Under the pieces are notes generated by a model. That model was not told where the DNA came from and did not search any database. It saw only the letters and a program-made list of their open reading frames with translations. A stretch of 64,000 nucleotides of DNA from Cellvibrionaceae bacterium (GTDB lineage Bacteria; Pseudomonadota; Gammaproteobacteria; Pseudomonadales; Cellvibrionaceae), in NCBI GenBank assembly GCA_021151525.1, contig JAGKXD010000008.1, forward strand, positions 6,218 through 70,217, in the 5' to 3' direction. Position numbers and translations under genes: made by a program. Below, one piece after another: positions 26,042 through 34,229 of this stretch (the first letter of the stretch is position 1; each line of letters starts with the position of its first letter).

Positions 26042-26893
26042 TTAGGCAACTTGTTTGCTGCCATCTTTCTCAGCGGCTTTTTCTGCTCGCTTTTGTGCTA
26101 TGGGTTCAATTTTTTTTTGCTTCTCGTACAAGAAACGCAGTACGGCGGTGCGGTAGCTGTTGTATTCAGGATCATCCGCCAATTCCAAACGGTTGCGTGG
26201 GCGCGCTAATTTCACATCCAGAATTTCGCCAACAGTTGCCGCTGGGCCGTTGGTCATCATCACAATGCGATCTGACAACAATACAGCTTCGTCTACATCG
26301 TGGGTAATCATAATAACGGTGTTCCCCAAGGTGTTTTGAATTTCCATTAGAGAATCTTGCAGGTGTGCACGTGTTAATGCATCGAGCGCACCGAAGGGTT
26401 CGTCCATCAATAATACTTGCGGTTCCATTGCCAATGCACGGGCAATACCTACGCGTTGCTTCATGCCGCCGGAGATTTCATCTGGGCGTTTGTGCATAGC
26501 GTGAGTCATGTGCACCAACTCTAAATTGTGTTCAATCCACTCGCGTATTTCTGTTTTGCTTTTCTTGCCTTTGAATACTTCTTTAACGCCCAGTTCAACG
26601 TTTTGATAAGCGGTGAGCCATGGCAACAGTGAATGGTTTTGGAAAACTACAGCTCGCTCTGGGCCAGGTTCATTAACTTCTCTGCCATTGAGCATTACGC
26701 CGCCTGCAGTTGCGCGGTAAAGGCCTGCAACAATATTCAGTACTGTAGATTTGCCACAGCCGGAGTGGCCTATAAGTGAAACAAATTCACCTTTGTTAAT
26801 TTTTAAATTTACATCTTGCAATGCGCAGAATGGTCCGCGTGGTGTTGGAAATTCGATTCCTACTTTGGAAATTTCTAAATGCAGTTCTGGCAT
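26042..26893 (-). CDS. nrtD: nitrate/nitrite-type ABC transporter ATP-binding protein
   Basis: This 283-aa ATPase powers the transporter encoded with it. The Walker A loop is Gly-His-Ser-Gly-Cys-Gly-Lys-Ser-Thr, the signature is Ile-Ser-Gly-Gly-Met-Lys-Gln-Arg-Val, Walker B is Leu-Leu-Met-Asp-Glu-Pro, and the switch His is in Ile-Thr-His-Asp. A charged tail of about 30 residues (Lys/Glu/Ala) follows the nucleotide-binding domain. It is the last of three genes in the operon, 68 bp after the permease. A GAGGAT ribosome site precedes the ATG. Confidence 0.9.
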   Translation of the reverse strand: MPELHLEISKVGIEFPTPRGPFCALQDVNLKINKGEFVSLIGHSGCGKSTVLNIVAGLYRATAGGVMLNGREVNEPGPERAVVFQNHSLLPWLTAYQNVELGVKEVFKGKKSKTEIREWIEHNLELVHMTHAMHKRPDEISGGMKQRVGIARALAMEPQVLLMDEPFGALDALTRAHLQDSLMEIQNTLGNTVIMITHDVDEAVLLSDRIVMMTNGPAATVGEILDVKLARPRNRLELADDPEYNSYRTAVLRFLYEKQKKIEPIAQKRAEKAAEKDGSKQVA

Positions 26894-26961
26894 GAGCTTA
26901 ATCCTCTATTTCTTTTGGGGCGTTTGCCCTCAGTGCGAAAAAATCTGTTGTGAAACCTAAC

Positions 26962-27987
26962 TTATCGAACCACTGCGGATTTATCCCAGTTCACATAACT
27001 TTGAATTAACAGCAGGGTGCGGTCTAAACCAAATCCAATTAGGCCAATCGTCAGTACAGCTACACAAATACGACTCAGAGACTCAGACGAACCATTTTGG
27101 AATTCATCCCATACAAATTTTCCAAGGCCAGGGTTTTGGGCGAGCATTTCAGCAGCAATCAACACCATCCACGCAATACCTAATGACAAACGCAAACCGG
27201 TAAACATCATTGGAATTGAAGAGGGCAGCACAATTTTGCGTACATGTGTAAACCAGCCTAGGCGTAATACGCGGCTCACATTAATCAAATCTTTACTGAC
27301 ACCTGCAACGCCTACCGCTGTGTTAATCATGGTCGGCCACATGCAGCAGAGGCTTACCGTGAGCAATGAAATAATGAATGATTTTGAAAACATGGGGGCT
27401 TCGCTCACATACACTGAACTCACAACTAAAGTAATGAGCGGTAACCAAGCGAGTGGTGATACGGGTTTAAAAATTTGAATGATCGGATTAAATGCTTGGT
27501 AGAGTGGTTGGCTTAGGCCAATAACAATGCCAACCGGTATAGCGATAAGTGTTGCGAGAAAAAATCCACTTAATACGGTAATTAAGCTGGTTTTGATTTT
27601 TTCAAAGAATGTGGGGCGACCATTATATTCGCGCTTTTTAATTTCAGCTTTAGGGTCAGCTTTTAAGGCTTCTTCGTTGCGTTTAGCTTGGCGCTCATAA
27701 AATGCAGCTTCGCGCGCTTTTTCTTCTTTGTATTCCACAAGCATGTTGCCAGCTTGCTCATAAACTTGTTTGGGCCCCGGAAAGGTTCCTAGTGAGGTTT
27801 TTATACTTTGTGAACCCACTTGCCAGAAAAGTAAAAAAATCACCAACCCTACGCAGGGAATAAAGGTGCCCAAAACAATATCGCGCCATTTTGCTGCAGA
27901 AATTTTTCCGAATTTAGCGGTTAGTGACGATGCTTTTTTAGGTGTGGATACAACTGCGGTGCCGAGGTTGGTTGTTGCTTCACTCAT
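26962..27987 (-). CDS. nrtB: nitrate/nitrite-type ABC transporter permease
   Basis: This 341-aa inner-membrane protein has six predicted helices. Helix 1 (about 38-58) is separated from the rest by an unusually long, highly charged segment (about 80-118, rich in Lys, Glu and Arg). The binding-protein-dependent transport signature is present near Ile-Ala-Trp-Met-Val-Leu-Ile-Ala-Ala-Glu-Met-Leu. Together with NrtA-like and NrtD-like neighbours this makes a NrtABD/CmpABD-type importer. Start chosen at ATG behind GGAGATATACC. Confidence 0.9.
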   Translation of the reverse strand: MSEATTNLGTAVVSTPKKASSLTAKFGKISAAKWRDIVLGTFIPCVGLVIFLLFWQVGSQSIKTSLGTFPGPKQVYEQAGNMLVEYKEEKAREAAFYERQAKRNEEALKADPKAEIKKREYNGRPTFFEKIKTSLITVLSGFFLATLIAIPVGIVIGLSQPLYQAFNPIIQIFKPVSPLAWLPLITLVVSSVYVSEAPMFSKSFIISLLTVSLCCMWPTMINTAVGVAGVSKDLINVSRVLRLGWFTHVRKIVLPSSIPMMFTGLRLSLGIAWMVLIAAEMLAQNPGLGKFVWDEFQNGSSESLSRICVAVLTIGLIGFGLDRTLLLIQSYVNWDKSAVVR

Positions 27988-28061
27988 GGTATATCTCCAG
28001 CGTTTATTGAGCTCACCTTTGCTCCCAGATGGTTCTGGGAGCTGGCGTAATACAAATTTAC

Positions 28062-29477
28062 TTACAGTTTTTCGTCGCCTTTCAAACCAATTTTAAATTG
28101 CTTCAAGTAGTCGTTAGGTTTGTGGCCATCAAATTTGATTCCGTCAATCCACTCGGTTGCGTCTGGGCTGCGGAATCCATCCACTTTACTCAGATCAACT
28201 GGGAAATCAGCGGCTGTCATTTTGCCTTCTTCAATCAAGTCTTTAACGGCCTGCATGTAGACTTCAGGCTTAACAATTTTCTTCGCTAAATCTATGTACC
28301 AGCTGTCTGGTTTTGCTTCAGGAATTTGACCCCAGCGACGCATTTGAGTGAGATACCAGATTGCGTCTGATTGGTAAGGGAATGACGCGTTGTAACGGAA
28401 GAATACGTTGAAGTCTGGTTCGCTGCGTTTGTCGTTGCGCTCGTACTCGAATACACCCGTCATAGAGTTGGCGATAACTTTTTCATCTGCGCCCACATAG
28501 TTCGCGTTCGAAATCATTTTCGCGCCGGCTTTGCGGTTTGCGTTGTCTTTTTCATCCAACCATTTACCTGCGCGAATTAATGCTTTCACGACGTGAATGT
28601 GAGTGTTTGGATTCTTTTCAGCCCAAGCTTTGGTTACGCCAAATACTTTGTCAGCCATTTGGTTGTGAACAGTGAGTACAGGCACACCAATACCGCGGAA
28701 TACTGCTTGTTGGTTCCATGGTTCACCCACGCAATAACCGTTGATGGTGCCAGCTTCAAGTGTTGCAGGCATTTGTGGAGGAGGTACTACCGACAGCATG
28801 GTGTCTGAACCGAGTTGGCCAGTAATGTCACCTTTTTGTGGTGCATACATACCTGGGTTAATCCCACCTGCTGCCAACCAATAACGAAGACCCATGTTGT
28901 GAGTGGAAACAGGGAACACCATGCCCATGTTGAAAGGCTTACCCTGATTTTTGTAGTTTTCAATTACCGGTTTTAAAACGCTGGCAGAAATTGGATGCGC
29001 AGGTTTTCCATCAGCACCTTTGGGCACATTCTTTTTAATCATGTTCCAAATATCATTGCCAACTGTACAGGCGTAACCGTTTTGGTTGAGTGTATAAGCC
29101 CAGACTAATTCACCTGCAGTACCGAAGCCTGCTGCTGCGCCAACAGGTTGACCAGCCAACATATGTGAACCATCAAGCTGGCCGGTAAGTACGCGGTCGA
29201 GTACAACTTTCCAGTTTGCTTGTGCTTCGAGTTCTACGTTCAAGCCTTCATCTTCGAAGTAGCCATTTTCTAAAGCAACGGCGAGTGGAATCATGTCGGT
29301 TAATTTAATAAAGCCGAATTTTAAATTTTCTTTTTCAGGTTTTCCGGTTGCCGCTTCTGAAGCATTCATTAATGCAAACCCGGCGGCAAGCCCCAAAGTA
29401 GTTTTAATGAGTTTGCTAAGCATGCTCATTTTTTTTGAAAAAGGTTTTACTGAATTGTTGTTTAGCTTAACGCTCAT
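28062..29477 (-). CDS. nrtA: nitrate/bicarbonate-type ABC transporter substrate-binding protein
   Basis: This 471-aa protein belongs to the NrtA/CmpA family of large substrate-binding proteins. A hydrophilic stretch of about 20 residues precedes the signal sequence (Leu-Gly-Leu-Ala-Ala-Gly-Phe-Ala-Leu-Met), with likely cleavage after Ser-Glu-Ala. The mature part starts with Leu-Lys-Phe-Gly-Phe-Ile-Lys-Leu-Thr-Asp-Met-Ile-Pro-Leu, the family hallmark, and includes Leu-Ala-Gly-Gln-Pro-Val-Gly-Ala and Gly-Tyr-Cys-Val-Gly-Glu-Pro-Trp. It is the first gene of the operon. Nitrate is the likeliest ligand, but nitrite, cyanate or bicarbonate cannot be excluded. No assimilatory reductase genes lie nearby. 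Confidence 0.9.
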   Translation of the reverse strand: MSVKLNNNSVKPFSKKMSMLSKLIKTTLGLAAGFALMNASEAATGKPEKENLKFGFIKLTDMIPLAVALENGYFEDEGLNVELEAQANWKVVLDRVLTGQLDGSHMLAGQPVGAAAGFGTAGELVWAYTLNQNGYACTVGNDIWNMIKKNVPKGADGKPAHPISASVLKPVIENYKNQGKPFNMGMVFPVSTHNMGLRYWLAAGGINPGMYAPQKGDITGQLGSDTMLSVVPPPQMPATLEAGTINGYCVGEPWNQQAVFRGIGVPVLTVHNQMADKVFGVTKAWAEKNPNTHIHVVKALIRAGKWLDEKDNANRKAGAKMISNANYVGADEKVIANSMTGVFEYERNDKRSEPDFNVFFRYNASFPYQSDAIWYLTQMRRWGQIPEAKPDSWYIDLAKKIVKPEVYMQAVKDLIEEGKMTAADFPVDLSKVDGFRSPDATEWIDGIKFDGHKPNDYLKQFKIGLKGDEKL

Positions 29478-29607
29478 AACCTTGCTCCTAGTGTGTTCTT
29501 GAACAAACTCGTTAAAACGAAAAATTAAAAATCTAATGTCTGGTCGGTGTGGCTTTGTTGTGTGCTCTTACTGCACGAGTAAAAGTAATTTGTTACGAGG
29601 TGACCTA

Positions 29608-29623
29608 TTCAAACTCTGTGCCA
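29608..29623 (-). promoter_or_regulatory. candidate sigma-54 promoter for the nrt operon
   Basis: On the minus strand the sequence is TGGCAC, 5 bp, TTGAA, which matches the -24/-12 consensus TGGCAC-N5-TTGCA except for the C of the -12 GC. A transcript would start about 120 nt before nrtA. Nitrogen control of nitrate uptake through NtrC and sigma-54 is common, which supports the call; the -12 mismatch weakens it. Confidence 0.4.
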
Positions 29624-29663
29624 AGCACTTTTAAATAAACTATTTGTGCATTTTTGGTTCGAG

Positions 29664-29679
29664 AAAAATCGCGATTTTT
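29664..29679. promoter_or_regulatory. 16-bp perfect palindrome upstream of the nrt operon
   Basis: AAAAATCG is followed immediately by its complement. It lies about 45 bp upstream of the sigma-54-like element, within the usual activator-binding range. The regulator is unknown. Confidence 0.4.
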
Positions 29680-29942
29680 TGTGCGTGCACATTTATGATT
29701 CAGGTGTGTGCATAAAATGGAATCTTTGGTTTCACTTGCACTTGTGTTTTTGAACGCTTGTAAAGCCAAATAAAAAACTCATGCTTTTTTTTGATGCATT
29801 TGTGGTCAGGCGCCTTACCAAAAGCTCTGCGGATAACTGGTTGTTGAAGGTTTTTTTGTTTAAATTCAAAGAATTGCTTTGCTTGGTTTATTAAATTTCG
29901 CGGTGCACGGAAGGATAGTGTTGGAGGGAAGTTCAGCTCTTA

Positions 29943-29964
29943 ATCCTTAAGAATTCTTAAGGAT
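29943..29964. promoter_or_regulatory. 22-bp perfect palindrome (operator candidate)
   Basis: ATCCTTAAGAA is followed directly by its reverse complement, with no loop. This favours a dimeric-protein binding site over an RNA hairpin. It is 229 bp upstream of the lipoprotein start and 466 bp upstream of nrtA. Confidence 0.45.
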
Positions 29965-30192
29965 GAGGTAAAACTTGGCTCAAATGTGTTCATCTCTAGT
30001 GCATATCGGCTATTGTTTTAGTGGATAAAAGGTCATCTTCGATAGAAATACACAAACATGGGTTCGGACGCTTTCAAACTAGGTGGTATGAGCTGCCTTC
30101 ATGAGTTGCCGTTAGGGTGGTTGGGTAGCTGTTAGCTCGGCTAGGTACTGTCGGGTCTATACTTGTGTGAAGAGTTAATTGGGAAAACAATA

Positions 30193-31383
30193 ATGATAAG
30201 TGTTTGCTCCATAAGAACTGCCGTTGCCTTAGGCCTGCTATTCGTGTTGACGGGTTGCGCCAGTGTGCAGCCCAAAGTTGCACAACCCTACTCAGTGAAG
30301 ATTGCTGACTTACTATCTGGCAAAGGGATTTTGGGTCATACAGTTACCGACGCTGAGCTCCCTCAATACGACCTCTTCTATGTTTCGCCCGAGATGGAAG
30401 CGTTTGCCAAAAAAGCCATTCACCATGGTGAGACCTATTTTGAAAAGGTGAAAAGCCTACATGTGGCTCTACTTTCATCCTCAGAGGCAACGGGTGGACG
30501 AGGCATTGCCTACAGCGCCTATTTTACGGAGCCGCCAGTGGTAACTTTTGCTGAGCGTCGCGCTAACTGCCTGAGTTTTACCTTGCTCTATGTAGCTCTA
30601 GCGCGCTCTGTGGGTATAAATGCCCAGATTAATGAGGTGGAGATTCCCCCAACCTGGGATTTGCGCAATCGCAAGGAGATGGTGTTTTTACGTCATGTGA
30701 ACGTCAAGGTACCCATGTCACGTGAGAACCCCAATATTTTGCATAACGATGATGTGGTCATTGATTTGGAAATGGACCGCTATCGCTCAAACTATACCCA
30801 GCGCAATATTAGCGACGAGCTGGCTGCCGCGCAGTTCTACAGTAATCGTGCGATGGAATATCTTGAGAGTGGCAATCTTAAGGATGCCTTTTTGAGCTTG
30901 CGTAAATCTATTAGTTTGAATGATCAGCAGAGCTATATATGGAGCAATTTGGGCGCGGTTTATAGTCGCAAGCTCATGTGGCATGAAGCTGAGCTCGCCT
31001 ATTTGCACGGGCTGGAGCTTAATGCTGAAGATCTGACGGTGATGAATAATTTGTCTTATCTCTATCGCCAAACGGGTAACAATGAGCTTGCCGCAAAGTA
31101 TTTTAAGCTCGCCCAGCACTACCGTGAATCCAATCCCTTTTACCAATACAACCTCTCACTATCGGCCTTTGATCAAGGTGATTATCCTGCCGCATTGCAA
31201 TTTGTGATGCGTGCGATTGATCGCGAAAAAAATGATTCACGCTTCTACGATTTGGCTGCCAGCATTTATGAAAAGCAAGGACGCGATACTAAGGCGGAAG
31301 CCATGCGCAAAAAAGTAAAAAAGCTTAAGCCAATGGAACCCTATAAAGATCCTTCCATGGAAACCTCATCTGCCAATAAATAA
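30193..31383 (+). CDS. lipoprotein with transglutaminase-like domain and TPR repeats
   Basis: This 396-aa protein starts at ATG 30193 (a GTG at 30163 is less likely). The lipobox Leu-Thr-Gly-Cys places the lipidated Cys at C22. The N-terminal half resembles a transglutaminase/cysteine-protease fold: Arg-Ala-Asn-Cys-Leu-Ser-Phe (C126), Leu-Arg-His-Val-Asn-Val (H168) and Val-Val-Ile-Asp-Leu (D191) form a plausible Cys-His-Asp triad. The C-terminal half (about 205-375) has at least four TPR units, including Ala-Ala-Gln-Phe-Tyr-Ser-Asn-Arg-Ala-Met-Glu and Tyr-Ile-Trp-Ser-Asn-Leu-Gly-Ala-Val-Tyr. It is likely anchored in the outer membrane facing the periplasm. Substrate unknown. Confidence 0.8.
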   Translation: MISVCSIRTAVALGLLFVLTGCASVQPKVAQPYSVKIADLLSGKGILGHTVTDAELPQYDLFYVSPEMEAFAKKAIHHGETYFEKVKSLHVALLSSSEATGGRGIAYSAYFTEPPVVTFAERRANCLSFTLLYVALARSVGINAQINEVEIPPTWDLRNRKEMVFLRHVNVKVPMSRENPNILHNDDVVIDLEMDRYRSNYTQRNISDELAAAQFYSNRAMEYLESGNLKDAFLSLRKSISLNDQQSYIWSNLGAVYSRKLMWHEAELAYLHGLELNAEDLTVMNNLSYLYRQTGNNELAAKYFKLAQHYRESNPFYQYNLSLSAFDQGDYPAALQFVMRAIDREKNDSRFYDLAASIYEKQGRDTKAEAMRKKVKKLKPMEPYKDPSMETSSANK

Positions 31384-31392
31384 TTGCGGCGT

Positions 31393-31426
31393 ATGTCATA
31401 GAGCTGTCATTTTGATATGGGTTAAT
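31393..31426 (+). promoter_or_regulatory. Pho box with candidate -10 (distal)
   Basis: ATGTCAT (31393-31399), 4 bp, CTGTCAT (31404-31410) is the standard PhoB direct repeat. GTTAAT begins 10 bp downstream, the usual -10 distance. It starts 9 bp after the lipoprotein stop and could be a second promoter of the phosphate-binding fusion gene. Confidence 0.6.
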
Positions 31427-31568
31427 AGCTGTGCAGTAAGCCTCTGCAGCATCCGATGTAAAATTCAAGGCACCCTACCTGCAAGGATGCAGGTCTCTCC
31501 TTATGTATGTTTAGCGTGAACAATTCTGCTTGCACCCCACATGTTGAACTCGCTCACTGATTGTTCTG

Positions 31569-31624
31569 TTGTCATCTTTCTGTAATTTTTGTGTCACCTG
31601 CTTGTCATTTTTTCTTCATATAGT
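31569..31624 (+). promoter_or_regulatory. PhoB-box array and -10 element (proximal)
   Basis: Five 7-bp units lie at exact 11-bp spacing: TTGTCAT (31569), CTGTAAT (31580), GTGTCAC (31591), TTGTCAT (31602) and the weaker TCTTCAT (31613). TATAGT at 31619-31624 begins 10 bp after the fourth unit, where PhoB-activated promoters place the -10. The start codon is 41 bp downstream. Confidence 0.8.
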
Positions 31625-31664
31625 GCGCCCACCTTTTTTACTGTCCGCTCTAGAGAAAATAAAT

Positions 31665-33389
31665 ATGTCCCCAAAGGCTCATAAGCACCTGCACTACAAC
31701 GTAGCGCTGGTGGATAAGGTGTGGAATTTAAAACGCCTGTGTGAAACCCACTTGAAAATGCATATTCCGCTCAACATGGTGTTAAAGGATGAAGAATATC
31801 GCGCAGACCTGTTGGAAAAAGCGCTCACTACGGATAACGAAGAGCTGATTGCATTAGTGTGGGAAATCCGCAAGATGGAAGATGCTATTGTTGCATCAAC
31901 CGAGGATGCTGATGCGCAAAAGCTGCGCAAAAAAACACGCAATACCTTTCGTATGCATTTTCTTTCTGCTGCAGCATTTGCTCTGATTATATTTATGAGC
32001 GGCTATTTGCTACGCTCATTTTTACCAATGGATGCAGGCGAAGTATTTTTATTTAAAGCCGTACAAAATGTGACGGTTGAGTCGCGTTTAAAAGCTAAAG
32101 GCAATGGTGTTTCAGGCAATCTGACTAAATCCGATAAACCTTTGTTCCGCTTGCATGGCTCAAATACGATTGGTGAAAAATTAGCGCCGCGTTTAATTGA
32201 GGCTTATTTAATGAGCCAAGGCGCCAATAACGTTCATACCGATGTAAGCCCTACATCGCCGAATGAAAAAATTATTTCGGGTGAAATTAACGGTCATATT
32301 GAATTCATTGAATTGCAAGCGCACGGATCTGGTACTGCATTTAGCGATTTGTTGAAAGATGAAACAGATATGGGTATGTCATCGCGCCGTATTAAAGATA
32401 AAGAGCGCGAAGATCTCTTAGCAAAAACTGGCGATCTTTCTTTGGCTGGTAGTGAACATATTCTTGGTTTGGATGGCTTGGCAATTATTACTTCACCGAG
32501 CAATTCAATTTCCAGTCTATCGATTGATCAACTGGTGGGAATTTTCTCCGGTGAAATAACCAATTGGTCGCAGTTAGGTGGTAAAGATCTTCCAATAAAA
32601 GTTTACGCACGAGACGACAAATCAGGTACGTGGGATTCGTTTAAAGCGCTGGTGTTAGAAACACATAAAGCAAAATTGACCGAATCTGCTGTGCGTGTTG
32701 AATCAAGTAGCGAACTCTCTGATTCGGTTGCGCGTGAATTAGGTGCAATTGGATTTATTGGTTTGCCTTATGTGCGTCACGCCAAGCTACTTGCGATTTC
32801 TTCATCGGATCACAACAAGGCGATTATGCCAACGCACTTTACGGTGGGAACGGAAGATTATCCTCTATCGCGCCGTTTATTTTTCTACACTCCGCAAGTG
32901 AACCCTAATATTGAAGCACAAGAGTTCGTGCACTTTGTGGTAAGCGAACGCGGACAATCGATTGTGGAAGATGTAGGTTTTGTATCGCAAAATATTAAAT
33001 TGGGTAAACCTTTTGATAATGATTTCTACCCAGCAGAAATGCGTGAAGTTACTGCACGTTCTGAGCGTCTCTCAATCAACTTCCGTTTCAAAAGTGGCAG
33101 CGACGAATTGGATACTAAATCGCTCAACGATTTGGATCGCGTAGCGAAATACGTTGAGACCAACGCGCCCAAGCGTGTGCAATTGTTTGGCTTCTCTGAT
33201 AGCGAAGGCGATGCAGGTAAAGGTAAAGAATTATCTGAGCGTCGTGCCAAGGTGGTAGAGCAGCAATTAATTCAACGCGGCATTTATCCACTGATTGCCA
33301 AAGGCATGGGCGATGCTGCGCCATTGGCGGCGAGTAATACGGAAGAAGGGAAAAATATTAACCGTCGCGTAGAAGTTTGGATTTTGTAA
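31665..33389 (+). CDS. membrane-anchored PstS-like phosphate-binding domain fused to OmpA-like peptidoglycan-binding domain
   Basis: This 574-aa protein has an unusual layout. Residues 1-95 are charged, helical and presumably cytoplasmic. A single membrane helix spans about 98-118. Residues about 160-440 are a PstS-type binding fold: Leu-His-Gly-Ser-Asn-Thr-Ile-Gly, His-Gly-Ser-Gly-Thr-Ala-Phe, Asp-Met-Gly-Met-Ser-Ser-Arg, and Asp-Asp-Lys-Ser-Gly-Thr. Residues about 455-574 are an OmpA_C domain ending Asn-Arg-Arg-Val-Glu-Val-Trp-Ile-Leu. The inferred role is to capture phosphate close to the inner membrane while tethered to peptidoglycan. PhoB boxes upstream support phosphate-starvation control. 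The ATG at 31665 is chosen because longer frames run through the promoter. Confidence 0.88.
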   Translation: MSPKAHKHLHYNVALVDKVWNLKRLCETHLKMHIPLNMVLKDEEYRADLLEKALTTDNEELIALVWEIRKMEDAIVASTEDADAQKLRKKTRNTFRMHFLSAAAFALIIFMSGYLLRSFLPMDAGEVFLFKAVQNVTVESRLKAKGNGVSGNLTKSDKPLFRLHGSNTIGEKLAPRLIEAYLMSQGANNVHTDVSPTSPNEKIISGEINGHIEFIELQAHGSGTAFSDLLKDETDMGMSSRRIKDKEREDLLAKTGDLSLAGSEHILGLDGLAIITSPSNSISSLSIDQLVGIFSGEITNWSQLGGKDLPIKVYARDDKSGTWDSFKALVLETHKAKLTESAVRVESSSELSDSVARELGAIGFIGLPYVRHAKLLAISSSDHNKAIMPTHFTVGTEDYPLSRRLFFYTPQVNPNIEAQEFVHFVVSERGQSIVEDVGFVSQNIKLGKPFDNDFYPAEMREVTARSERLSINFRFKSGSDELDTKSLNDLDRVAKYVETNAPKRVQLFGFSDSEGDAGKGKELSERRAKVVEQQLIQRGIYPLIAKGMGDAAPLAASNTEEGKNINRRVEVWIL

Positions 33390-33447
33390 GGTGTTTTTCT
33401 GGCGTAAGTAAAATTTGGTTTGCGCTTGTTATGGTGCCCTTTTTGTA

Positions 33448-33727
33448 GATTTTTTTCGCCTCTTGGCGAGTTACTTTTCGTTGCTTGCCTACAAAATTGC
33501 AGGAATGCAATTTTGCACAGCAAAGCTGCCCGTAAGGGTGAAAGCCATGGATGGCTTTCATGAAAGAAAGTAACCAAAAGAAAGGGCACCCCTCTCGTTC
33601 CTGTTTCCTGTGCGCTTCAGAAAGTTGTTGTCGTTCCGGTGCGACATCTATGTCGCATCGTCACTAAAACAAACATCCTGTTTTTTTACACCAACTTTCT
33701 TCCAGTGCTCGGGGAACTCGCAGGGGG
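33448..33727 (-). repeat. hairpin-rich dispersed repeat, copy A
   Basis: About 280 bp closely matching, in inverted orientation, 49856-50138. Read on the minus strand it contains a run of hairpins: TGCGACAT/ATGTCGCA, GAAAGCCAT/ATGGCTTTC, CCC/GGG and AAAATTGCA/TGCAATTTT (33492-33515). It fills most of the 361-bp gap between the OmpA-fusion gene and the STAS-like gene. Short open frames inside it are not conserved between copies. Confidence 0.85.
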
Positions 33728-33750
33728 AGGGTAGTTTTTTCTTAACCCCG

Positions 33751-34143
33751 TTAAGGTGTACTCTTACTGGCTATTTTTTCCAATAGCCAGTTTTTTGCTT
33801 TTTCGACATCAGAAAATAATTTGCCGTAACCAATATCGCGGTTGGCAAGTACGGTGCGAATAAATTCTGTGTGTTCAAAAGTTTTTGGGTTTTTATCCAC
33901 CCAGGCAATCACAAACTTGGCAGTGATTCCCGCTTCAGCAAAAATGGTTTGATGATTCCACGCATCTATAGTTGAAATGGCATTGGACATATCTTGTTCG
34001 CCCAACACATAAAAACAATTATGTTGGTTGCAAGCGTCGGCAATAGTGCGCCAAAGATAGGCGGCATTTTCGTAGGAGGAGTTACCCTTAATTACTACAT
34101 GCAGGTAATTATCCTGTGGGGTAATTACCAAAGAATTCGACAT
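33751..34143 (-). CDS. SpoIIAA/STAS-like protein
   Basis: This 130-aa soluble protein has the alternating strand-helix pattern of the SpoIIAA-like STAS fold. It begins with Leu-Val-Ile-Thr-Pro...Leu-His-Val-Val-Ile-Lys-Gly and ends with a Val-Glu-Lys-Ala-Lys-Asn-Trp-Leu helix, typical of the small SpoIIAA-like family whose last helix carries Ala-x-x-Trp-Leu. No phosphorylatable Ser loop is evident. It appears to be transcribed alone and has no obvious partner; function unknown. Confidence 0.6.
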   Translation of the reverse strand: MSNSLVITPQDNYLHVVIKGNSSYENAAYLWRTIADACNQHNCFYVLGEQDMSNAISTIDAWNHQTIFAEAGITAKFVIAWVDKNPKTFEHTEFIRTVLANRDIGYGKLFSDVEKAKNWLLEKIASKSTP

Positions 34144-34229
34144 TGACTGACTCCCTTTAACGCATACTGCTTTCGGTATGCATCAAATAAAAAATTGGTG
34201 ATGGTTCAAGTAGGTTTAACAGCCACTAA

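Larger units (their letters stand above)
29478..30192. other. 715-bp divergent regulatory region (nrt operon / lipoprotein gene)
   Basis: No credible gene is visible. It holds a sigma-54-like element for the nrt operon (29608-29623), a 16-bp perfect palindrome (29664-29679), a TGCACA...TGTGCA pair 15 bp apart (29686-29712) that could be an activator site, and a 22-bp perfect palindrome (29943-29964). The stretch 30030-30190 has no feature I can name. Confidence 0.5.

Noticed and set aside
30050..30160. G-rich leader before the lipoprotein gene considered as a c-di-GMP (GEMM) riboswitch
   Set aside because: The conserved core and the tetraloop-receptor sequence could not be matched; only loose resemblance.
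33284..33589. Open frames on the minus strand across repeat copy A and the OmpA-fusion gene end
   Set aside because: They overlap a well-supported gene and the non-coding repeat; no start signals.
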